From: Roseimaritima multifibrata
GTDB lineage: Bacteria; Planctomycetota; Planctomycetia; Pirellulales; Pirellulaceae
DNA length: 64,000 nucleotides
Assembly: GCF_007741495.1 (NCBI RefSeq)
Contig: NZ_CP036262.1
Location: 3,782,001-3,846,000, forward strand
Reading direction: 5' to 3'
The position numbers were made by a program, and so were the translations under genes. A model generated the notes under the pieces. The model saw nothing but the letters and a program-made list of their open reading frames with translations. It did no database searches and was not told the origin of the DNA. Of this stretch, positions 57,206-64,000 are shown piece by piece; position 1 is the first letter of the stretch, and every line of letters begins with the position of its first letter.

Positions 57206-58624
57206 CTAGACCAGTTCTTTCACGACCTTGCCATGCACATCGGTCAAGCGGAAGGGGCGACCTGCAAAGTTGAACGTTAGTTTCTCGTGTTCGATGCCCA
57301 ACTGATACAGAATCGTTGCTTGAATATCGTGAACATGAACCGGTCGTTCGGTCACGTGGAAACCAAGTTCATCCGTTGCGCCGATTGTTTGCCCGGGGCG
57401 GATGCCGCCCCCCGCGAACCACATTGTGAACGCCTGAGGATGATGGTCCCGGCCTTGGCTTCGCCCCAGTGCAGCGCTCGCCTCGACCATCGGAGTCCGC
57501 CCAAATTCGCCTCCCCACACCACCAGCGTATCTTCCAGCAATCCTCGCTGCTTCAAATCCGAAACCAATGCAGCGGCCGCTTGATCGGTTTGCTGACACT
57601 GAGCTTTCACTCCGCCAGCGACGTTGGAATGGTGATCCCAGCCGCCATGATAGACCTGGATGAAACGGACGCCACGTTCCGCCATCCGACGAGCCAACAA
57701 GCAATGGTTGGCAAATCCCTTCGCCGAATTCCCCGGCTCCGCGCCGTACATTTCAAGCGTCTCGGCCGACTCTTGCGAATAATCCATTAACTCCGGAGCC
57801 CGTGACTGCATCCGAAAAGCCATTTCATAGGCGTTGATCCGGCTGACGATTTCTGGATCCTTTGTCACTTCGTACCGGCGGCGATTCAGATCGGCGATCA
57901 AATCCAGCGACTTTCGTTGCATCCGGGAATCGATGCCCTCTGGATTACCCACATGTAAGATTGGATCACCAGAGGACCGGAACGGAACCCCTTGATGCTG
58001 CGACGGCAAAAACCCGCTGCTCCACATCGAAGCGCCACCACTAAGCGCCCCACCGCTATTCAGCACAACAAACGCGGGTAGGTCATCCGCTTCGCTGCCG
58101 ATCCCGTAACTCAACCAAGAACCCATCGCTGGACGTCCTGGAATCGGACCGCCGGTGTTCACCAACAACTGTGCGGGCGCATGATTGAACTGGTCGGTAT
58201 GCACGCTACGGACAAAGGCCAGGTCATCGACGATGTTTGCCAAGTGCGGCAGACGGTCCGACAATTCGGCGCCCGATTGACCATGTTTTGCGAAAGGAAA
58301 CTGCGGTGCCAACACAGCCGCATCGGGCTGGATGAACGCATACCGTTGACCATCGATCACCGACGGAGGCAAAGGCTGTCCGGCCAGCTCCTGCAGTTTC
58401 GGTTTATAGTCAAACAGATCTAACTGACTAGGCGCCCCGGCCATAAACAAGTAGATCACTCGTTTCGCTTTCGGAGCCTGCGGCGTCGCAAACGAAGCGG
58501 GCACGTCCACATTAGATGCCTCCGCACTTCCTTTCATCAGAAGCGAAGCCAAAGCGACTTTGCCAACACCAACCCCACAGGTTTGAAACAATTGGCGTCG
58601 AGAAATCGATGAATCGATTTGCAT
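57206..58624 (-). CDS. DUF1501 protein, Tat-exported (second pair)
   Basis: 472 residues from the ATG at 58624. The Tat signal is ISRRQLFQTCGVGVGKVALA. DUF1501 blocks: RVIYLFMAGAPSQLDLFDYKP, NHAPAQLLVNTGGPIPGRPAMG, LARRMAERGVRFIQVYHGGWDHH, LVVWGGEFGRTPMVE and GRDHHPQAFTMWFAGGGIRPG. It is paralogous to the protein at 38810-40282 and has the same position relative to its PSCyt1 partner, whose stop is 20 bp upstream. Confidence 0.92.
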   Translation of the reverse strand: MQIDSSISRRQLFQTCGVGVGKVALASLLMKGSAEASNVDVPASFATPQAPKAKRVIYLFMAGAPSQLDLFDYKPKLQELAGQPLPPSVIDGQRYAFIQPDAAVLAPQFPFAKHGQSGAELSDRLPHLANIVDDLAFVRSVHTDQFNHAPAQLLVNTGGPIPGRPAMGSWLSYGIGSEADDLPAFVVLNSGGALSGGASMWSSGFLPSQHQGVPFRSSGDPILHVGNPEGIDSRMQRKSLDLIADLNRRRYEVTKDPEIVSRINAYEMAFRMQSRAPELMDYSQESAETLEMYGAEPGNSAKGFANHCLLARRMAERGVRFIQVYHGGWDHHSNVAGGVKAQCQQTDQAAAALVSDLKQRGLLEDTLVVWGGEFGRTPMVEASAALGRSQGRDHHPQAFTMWFAGGGIRPGQTIGATDELGFHVTERPVHVHDIQATILYQLGIEHEKLTFNFAGRPFRLTDVHGKVVKELV

Positions 58625-58644
58625 AATAATTCCAAGTGCAAGTT

Positions 58645-61600
58645 TTACGGTTTGGTGATGGCTTCGTCGGTATTCATCAGAGCCCTGGCCAACAAGAACC
58701 ACGCCTGAGCTGGAGAAACCTTGGCGGCAATTTGGTCGTTGTAGAAATCCAGCATCATCTCTTGCTCAGCTTTCTCGGCGGGCCGGATCAAAACGTGCCG
58801 GAACAACTGAGTCGCGATCAACGTTGCTTCCGCTCCATCCCCCGCATCGGCGACCGTTTTCTCCGCCAGCTGACGTGCGGTTTCCAAAAACATTTCATCG
58901 TTCAGCAACGTCAACGCTTGCAGCGGCGTATCGCTTCGCTGCCGACGTGCTGCACAGGCTTCGCCCGTCGGTGCATCAAACACGGTGTACGCGGCAAACG
59001 GAGCCGTCCGCTTGCGAAAGGTATACAGACTCCGGCGATACCGGTCGGCTCCCACCGAAGGTTCCCACTTGCCACTTCCGTATGCCAACGCGGTTACCGA
59101 TCCGGGCTGCGGCGGGTAAACGCTGGGGCCTCCAAATTGCCGGCTGATCGTTCCGCTGATAGCCAGGTTCTGATCGCGAATCGCCTCCGCAGCTAACCGA
59201 AAACGTGGCCCGCGACTAAGCCAACGATTGGTCGGATCAAAATCTGGATCTTTTTCCGAAGCCTGCCTGTACGTTGTGCTAAGCACCATTTCACGGTACA
59301 GCCACTTCATGGACCATCCATTTTCAATCCACTCGATCGCCAGATAGTCAAGCAGTGCCGGGTGCGAAGGCGGCTCCGATTGCGTCCCGAAGTCTCCGTC
59401 GGTTCGCACGAAACCACTCCCCAGCAAAGACCGCCAAATGCGATTGACCATCACTCGCGCCACCAACGGGTTCTCTTCACTGACCAACCACCGTGCCAGT
59501 TCCAAGCGGTTATGCGGGCGTTCGTCTCCTAACCCTCCAAACAACGAGGGGATGTCTGGTTCCACCAATTCCTTCACCTGCAGAAATTCCCCGCGGTGGT
59601 GCCGATGGGTCGCCCGTGGGTGCTCCGCAGGGCGTTCGGTAAAGACCATCGTCCGCGGCGGCGTGGGGACCTGCCGGCGCAGCGAATCCAATCTTTTGCG
59701 TGGTTCTTTCAGAAGGTCGGACGAATCCAAAAACAATCGCTGCAAATCGGCATAGCCGGGCAACGCTTCGGCCTCCTCGGTTGATTCGATCCCGGCAAGC
59801 TGCTGCAGTAAATCAACCGGCATCGATGTGGCCGCCATCGCTTGATCCGAATCGGTCGCCGAAATTCGGAAGCGTCCCAGGGGAGCCGCAAAGTGACGCT
59901 CGAACAACATTTCAATACGGAGCGTTGCAGGATTCTCCGCGTCGTTTTCGCCTGCGGCCGGATCAATCCGCTCTTTCAAATTGACCACTAATTGGCTTGC
60001 CTGTCCTTCCCGCCCCGACGTCGACCAACCGGTCGAACCTTCGCCGTCCAGAACAGAACTTGCTGCAGCGTCTCCCGAACCGACACTGATCTTGCCGTAA
60101 TCGTGGGATGCATTCTCTAACGCGATCGGCTTTCCATTCCAAAACACCTTGAACTCGCTGAGGAAAAAATCCCCTTTGCGACCTTCGTAATAAGCCATGC
60201 CGGGGCCGTTTGCCGGAAGCGAGGGATCGGGCAAAACTTCCAATCGCAACGCACTGACCGGAGCCTTTGGGTTGAACTCCAACTCATAGACATCTCGCTT
60301 GCTAACGTCTCCACCGGCAAGAATCGAATCGTCTGGCAGCCGTTCAAAATAGGGCGTCGTTGACTTCATCTGCTCAGGCCGCAGATTGCTCCACTCCGCT
60401 GCCTCATTGATTTGAATTTCAAGCCACCCCCGGAAAGCGTTGGCGATCGATTCCTCAACGTTCTCGGCAGGCGTCGCCTTGGAAGACTCCGCTGCAACCG
60501 GTTTCGGATCAGCCGTCGGCCGCGGCAGGTTCGTTAGATAACGTTTGACCAAGCGATTCTCTTCCGCATCGATCTGTTTTTGCAATGCGACCTCGGCCGC
60601 TTCAACCGCTTCGGTTTCCACCGCCATCTCCGGTTCATCAGCATTGTTCAGCAACGCCATCAACGCGTAGTAATCGGTGTGGGTGATCGGATCGTATTTG
60701 TGCGTATGACATTGGGCACAGCCGGTGGTCAGCCCCATCCACACCGTCCCCGTCGTGGCGACTCGATCGACCATCGCATAGAAACGGTATTCAAGTGGGT
60801 CGATGCCACCTTCTTCGTTCAACATCGTGTTTCGATGAAACCCAGTAGCGATACGATCTTCAGCCGTTGCGTTTGGAAGCATGTCACCCGCCAGCTGAGC
60901 GATCGAAAAACGATCAAACGGTTCGTCTGCAGCGATCGCTTGTAGCACCCAATCTCGGTAGGGCCAGATCGTGCGTGGTCGGTCTTTTTCATAACCGTTT
61001 GTGTCGGCGTATCGAGCCAAATCCAGCCAGTCGCGACCAACGTGTTCCGCGAACGCTGGCGAAGCCAACAAACGATCCACCAACCGCTCATAAGCGACCG
61101 GCGAATCATCGGCAGCAAACGCGTCCGCTTCCTCGACCGTTGGAGGCAATCCCGTTAGATCAAGCGACAAACGTCGAATCAACGTATACCGATCAGCAAG
61201 CTGTGAGGGCGGTTGCTCAGAAACGTTACGCAATCGCTCTCTGACAAAATGATCGATCGCCGACGATGCACGAGGTGCTTTCGAGAAATCGGCAACCGCG
61301 TTTGGAACCTCCGACTTGACCGGCGGCTCAAACGCCCAGTGCGTTTTGTATTTCGCCCCCTGTTGGACCCAAGCTTCCAAAGCCGCCTGTTCCTCCTGGG
61401 ATAGAACCGGCCCCTGATCAGGAGGCGGCATCCGGATATCCGGATCCTCGCTCCGCACCCGTTTCAACAGTTCGCTGGCCGCCGCATCTCCGCCGACCAC
61501 CGCAGCGTAGCCCCCCAGATCTTCGAACGCCCCTTCCTGAGTGTCCAACCGCAAACCGGCTTCACGCGCCCCTTCGTCGGGACCATGACAATGGAAGCAC

Positions 61601-61731
61601 TTGGCAGCCAGTATCGGGCGGATCTGAGTATTGAAATCAATCTCAGCGGAAAGGCAGGGACCGGCAGCCACAAAGGCTCCTAAAACCCAAGCAAAACTCA
61701 AAGACGTTAATCGTCGGCTAAAGTAGTTCAT
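58645..61731 (-). CDS. Planctomycete PSCyt1 / DUF1549 / DUF1553 secreted protein (second pair)
   Basis: 1028 residues with a signal peptide (MNYFSRRLTSLSFAWVLGAF). The haem motif CFHCHGPDEGAR is in a cytochrome c-like domain (~30-125). DUF1549 follows (RRLSLDLTGLPPTVEEADA, WLDLARYADTNGYEKDRPR, CAQCHTHKYDPIT), then a ~300-residue insert with a beta-sandwich look, then DUF1553 (NPLVARVMVNRIWRSLLGSG, SEPPSHPALLDYLA, PLQALTLLNDEMFLETARQ). Same architecture as the protein at 40279-43404. Together with DUF1501 it probably forms an exported pair of unknown activity. Confidence 0.92.
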   Translation of the reverse strand: MNYFSRRLTSLSFAWVLGAFVAAGPCLSAEIDFNTQIRPILAAKCFHCHGPDEGAREAGLRLDTQEGAFEDLGGYAAVVGGDAAASELLKRVRSEDPDIRMPPPDQGPVLSQEEQAALEAWVQQGAKYKTHWAFEPPVKSEVPNAVADFSKAPRASSAIDHFVRERLRNVSEQPPSQLADRYTLIRRLSLDLTGLPPTVEEADAFAADDSPVAYERLVDRLLASPAFAEHVGRDWLDLARYADTNGYEKDRPRTIWPYRDWVLQAIAADEPFDRFSIAQLAGDMLPNATAEDRIATGFHRNTMLNEEGGIDPLEYRFYAMVDRVATTGTVWMGLTTGCAQCHTHKYDPITHTDYYALMALLNNADEPEMAVETEAVEAAEVALQKQIDAEENRLVKRYLTNLPRPTADPKPVAAESSKATPAENVEESIANAFRGWLEIQINEAAEWSNLRPEQMKSTTPYFERLPDDSILAGGDVSKRDVYELEFNPKAPVSALRLEVLPDPSLPANGPGMAYYEGRKGDFFLSEFKVFWNGKPIALENASHDYGKISVGSGDAAASSVLDGEGSTGWSTSGREGQASQLVVNLKERIDPAAGENDAENPATLRIEMLFERHFAAPLGRFRISATDSDQAMAATSMPVDLLQQLAGIESTEEAEALPGYADLQRLFLDSSDLLKEPRKRLDSLRRQVPTPPRTMVFTERPAEHPRATHRHHRGEFLQVKELVEPDIPSLFGGLGDERPHNRLELARWLVSEENPLVARVMVNRIWRSLLGSGFVRTDGDFGTQSEPPSHPALLDYLAIEWIENGWSMKWLYREMVLSTTYRQASEKDPDFDPTNRWLSRGPRFRLAAEAIRDQNLAISGTISRQFGGPSVYPPQPGSVTALAYGSGKWEPSVGADRYRRSLYTFRKRTAPFAAYTVFDAPTGEACAARRQRSDTPLQALTLLNDEMFLETARQLAEKTVADAGDGAEATLIATQLFRHVLIRPAEKAEQEMMLDFYNDQIAAKVSPAQAWFLLARALMNTDEAITKP

Positions 61732-61898
61732 CCCGGCATTATAAACGCTATGCCATAAGATTAAATGCGAGCAACGCCAAACAGGGCTTTGATTTCTTGG
61801 CCGCCAGAACTTCGGCTCAGCAGCGGAAACGGCCAGTCACTGGCGATTTTCCGCTGCTACAGACGCTTTAGGCAGTGCCGTAAGGGAATCTCGGCGGA

Positions 61899-63245
61899 CT
61901 AGTAGCCCAGTCCCGGCCCGTTCAACAAAGCTGTGGGAACCGTGCCGCCTTGGACGTCAAACATCCCAGGAAAACGTTCTCGCCAGGCGTCGTTGCCGGC
62001 GGGACAATATTGCCGTCCGTTGCTCTCGATCGCGGCGACCGTTGGAATGTGAGCCGCCAGTGAAGCCGAATGCAGCAGCGACATGCCGACACAGGTTAAA
62101 TCTTGGACGCACAGATAAAGCCCAAGGTGCTGCGCCGCCGCCCCCATCAGCAGGGCTTCCGCGTGTCCTTTGCAGGCTTTCAGGGCCACGCCGCTATATC
62201 CTTGTTCTCGAGCCAACATCAAACTGGGCAATCCCAGCAGCGACTCATCGATCACAACCGGCAGTCGCTCGGCAACGCGGTGCATCGTGTTTTCTGGATG
62301 CGCCTGCAGATCGCGATGCGTCGGTTGCTCGATGTACTGAACTCGTTCAAGCGATTTTTCATCGGTCCCAGCAACGCGGTCCAGCATCTCCAGCACGTAC
62401 GCCTCATCTTGGCAACGCTCGTTGAAATCAAGCGAGAAAGCCCACTCGGCCGCCGCTCCTCGAGTCGACTGATCGGCAACCTTGCTAACTTCCAGAACGC
62501 GTCGAACATCCCAGTCCAAATCGTCACCAGAAAGTTTGATCTTCAGATGCGACAAACCATCGCGTTCGATCCAAGCGGCCAAGTCCTCCGGCAAGTGATC
62601 GCCAACCGGCTTTTCAACTTCGCTTGGGACCAAAGGATCCAGGGCTCCAACCAGATGATAGAGAGGCATCTTTGCCTGAGGCTCAGCACTGACAAACGAA
62701 TCCAACCGCAAGCCTTGGAAATCAGATCCCAAGTAGACGCCAAGGTCATTGGGCAGATGGTCTTTCCCCAGCAATTGATAACTACTGGTCTGACAAGCTT
62801 TCCCGTGAGCGTCAAACAGAGCCGCCTCCAGAGGGGAAGCCGCCATCAGGATTGCCAATTCCGGAATCGATTCCGACAATCCGAATTCTTGACGGACTTG
62901 TTCGGCCAGACCGGCGCGTCGTTCCCCAAGCTCAACACAGATATCAAGCGGGTGCCCACTCACGACATCGGTCGCAGCGTTCTCAACAATTTTTTTGGCC
63001 AAGCTAAGCACGGCGGCCAGCTTTTGATCGCTCTCGATCGCAGGACTAGGCCAAGCCCAAGCGACGCCCATCGTCATGCTACCGCCACCGACGGCACGCT
63101 TCGAAGCTCTGTTTTCAGCTTTGCAGGTGACCGTTACCAGGTCGACGCCATCGACGACCCGTCCCCCAAACTTCATCGGGGTTCGGTACTCGATCGACTC
63201 GCTTTGAAAATCAAGATCGTAAGCAACAAGATCAGACAGTGGCAT
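61899..63245 (-). CDS. Enolase-superfamily enzyme (mandelate racemase/muconate cycloisomerase-like)
   Basis: About 448 residues from the ATG at 63245. The longer frame to 63335 lacks a conserved N-terminus. Active-site elements of the superfamily are visible: the KxK pair in HLKIKLSGDD, metal-binding acids in SLDFNE, YIEQP and VVIDESL, and a late lysine in GVALKACKG. It therefore should abstract a proton alpha to a carboxylate. The substrate cannot be deduced; sugar-acid dehydration or dipeptide epimerisation are options. It lies between the PSCyt1 gene and the response regulator, same strand, with separate spacing. Confidence 0.85.
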   Translation of the reverse strand: MPLSDLVAYDLDFQSESIEYRTPMKFGGRVVDGVDLVTVTCKAENRASKRAVGGGSMTMGVAWAWPSPAIESDQKLAAVLSLAKKIVENAATDVVSGHPLDICVELGERRAGLAEQVRQEFGLSESIPELAILMAASPLEAALFDAHGKACQTSSYQLLGKDHLPNDLGVYLGSDFQGLRLDSFVSAEPQAKMPLYHLVGALDPLVPSEVEKPVGDHLPEDLAAWIERDGLSHLKIKLSGDDLDWDVRRVLEVSKVADQSTRGAAAEWAFSLDFNERCQDEAYVLEMLDRVAGTDEKSLERVQYIEQPTHRDLQAHPENTMHRVAERLPVVIDESLLGLPSLMLAREQGYSGVALKACKGHAEALLMGAAAQHLGLYLCVQDLTCVGMSLLHSASLAAHIPTVAAIESNGRQYCPAGNDAWRERFPGMFDVQGGTVPTALLNGPGLGY

Positions 63246-63444
63246 TGCGATTCCGCACAGATTGAAAGGGATATTTGCGACAGTTCGACGACACAAAAGT
63301 CGACAGAAATGGATTCGCGAACATCCTAACAACAACCGGTCGTTATCGCAGTAGTGCTGCGACGCGGGCCCAACAAATGCCTCTATCTGCTAATCAGCGG
63401 AAACAGTCGATCGGTATGAAATCGACGTTCCGCGTAAAGAGATC

Positions 63445-64000
63445 TTAGAACAAGTTCTTGCGAACGGCCCAAACAGCAGCTTGAGTACGATCGGTCACGC
63501 CGATCTTACGCAGGATGTGCTGAACGTGCTCTTTGACAGTCTCGTAGCTGATGCCCAAGGTCTTGGCGATTTCTTTGTTCGTCAGACCAAGCGCCATTTG
63601 CCGCAGGACTTCGCTTTCGCGCTGAGTCAGCGGAACTTCGATGTCGCCGGCTAGACGAGGAGTCGCCAAAGCACCGGTGACGCGACGAAGTTCTTCACGA
63701 GTCCAAGCCGATTCGCCTTTGGCAGCCGTCTGGACACATTCAAGCAATCGCTCGCGTGAAGAGTCTTTGACGACATAGCCCGCAGCACCCAGAGCAACGG
63801 CTCGAGCAACATACGTAGGGTTGTCGTAAGCGGAAAACAACAGGATTGGAAGCTCTTGGAAATCAAGCTTTATCCGACCCAAGGTGTTGAGGCCATCGCC
63901 CCCTTCCATACGGATATCCAGCAGGACGACGTCGGGATTGCACGTTTTGACTAACTCAAGGGCTTCAGCAGCCGATGTCGCTTCGCCACAAACTTCAATA
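63445..64000 (-). CDS. NarL/FixJ-family response regulator (C-terminal part)
   Basis: The gene runs off the window end; about 184 codons are visible. The receiver domain shows the phospho-acceptor Asp in VVLLDIRMEGGDG, the Thr/Ser site in LLFSAYDN, and the conserved Lys in GYVVKDSS. The LuxR-type helix-turn-helix follows (LTQRESEVLRQMALGLTNKEIAKTLGISYETVKEHVQHILRKIG in pieces), ending VWAVRKNLF. It should bind DNA when phosphorylated. No sensor kinase gene is visible. Confidence 0.95.
   Translation of the reverse strand, partial: IEVCGEATSAAEALELVKTCNPDVVLLDIRMEGGDGLNTLGRIKLDFQELPILLFSAYDNPTYVARAVALGAAGYVVKDSSRERLLECVQTAAKGESAWTREELRRVTGALATPRLAGDIEVPLTQRESEVLRQMALGLTNKEIAKTLGISYETVKEHVQHILRKIGVTDRTQAAVWAVRKNLF

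Overview
The window reads as chromosomal DNA of a planctomycete, most likely of the Pirellulales (Rhodopirellula/Blastopirellula type). The reasons are two gene pairs of a PSCyt1/DUF1549/DUF1553 protein with a Tat-exported DUF1501 protein, a secreted sulfatase, ThuA-like and NHL-propeller secreted proteins, a 1533-residue cytochrome/cupredoxin fusion, a Ser/Thr-kinase-like membrane protein, a very large FHA protein, and gaps rich in palindromic repeats. No rRNA, tRNA, CRISPR array, prophage or transposase gene was recognised.

Layout. 1-3.7 kb: end of an MDR oxidoreductase, a phospholipid-methyltransferase-like gene, then nrfH-nrfA (nitrite to ammonium). 3.7-13.4 kb: the 1533-aa fusion protein, a divergent ThuA/NHL pair, a dihydroorotate-dehydrogenase-like protein and a SelD-type flavoprotein. 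13.5-15.5 kb: groES-groEL with a clear terminator. 15.9-18.8 kb: secreted lactonase and a probable pseudokinase. 18.9-20.8 kb: a cysH-rrf2-queD operon whose promoter carries an IscR-type-1-like operator. 20.8-24.3 kb: tadA-tadB-tadC pilus motor genes. 24.3-25.8 kb: repeats, then a DksA/TraR-type zinc-finger gene behind a structured leader ending in an intrinsic terminator. 26-34.3 kb: tpx, a voltage-gated K+ channel, an unknown protein, nadA, hisA, a duplicated palindromic block, and pfp-argJ. 34.6-38.7 kb: FHA/coiled-coil protein. 38.8-43.4 kb: first DUF1501/PSCyt1 pair. 43.5-52.9 kb: purine/pyrimidine tracts, pcp-like peptidase, two unknown genes, SNF2 helicase, a 103-bp tandem repeat, a membrane protein, a divergent UvrA and a PHP-type phosphoesterase. 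53-63.2 kb: terminal-inverted-repeat elements, a broken metzincin-like protease gene, a sulfatase, the second DUF1501/PSCyt1 pair and an enolase-superfamily enzyme. The window ends inside a NarL/FixJ response regulator gene.

The most interesting signals are these. (1) Four non-autonomous elements share related ~20-bp terminal inverted repeats but carry different palindromic cores; three lie inside short palindromes and one splits a protease gene so cleanly that removing it restores the reading frame. (2) A strongly structured leader RNA ends in a U7 terminator 11 nt before the start codon of a twelve-cysteine zinc protein. (3) An IscR-like operator lies over the cysH promoter next to an Rrf2 gene. 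(4) A kinase-like protein has lost the HRD and DFG residues.
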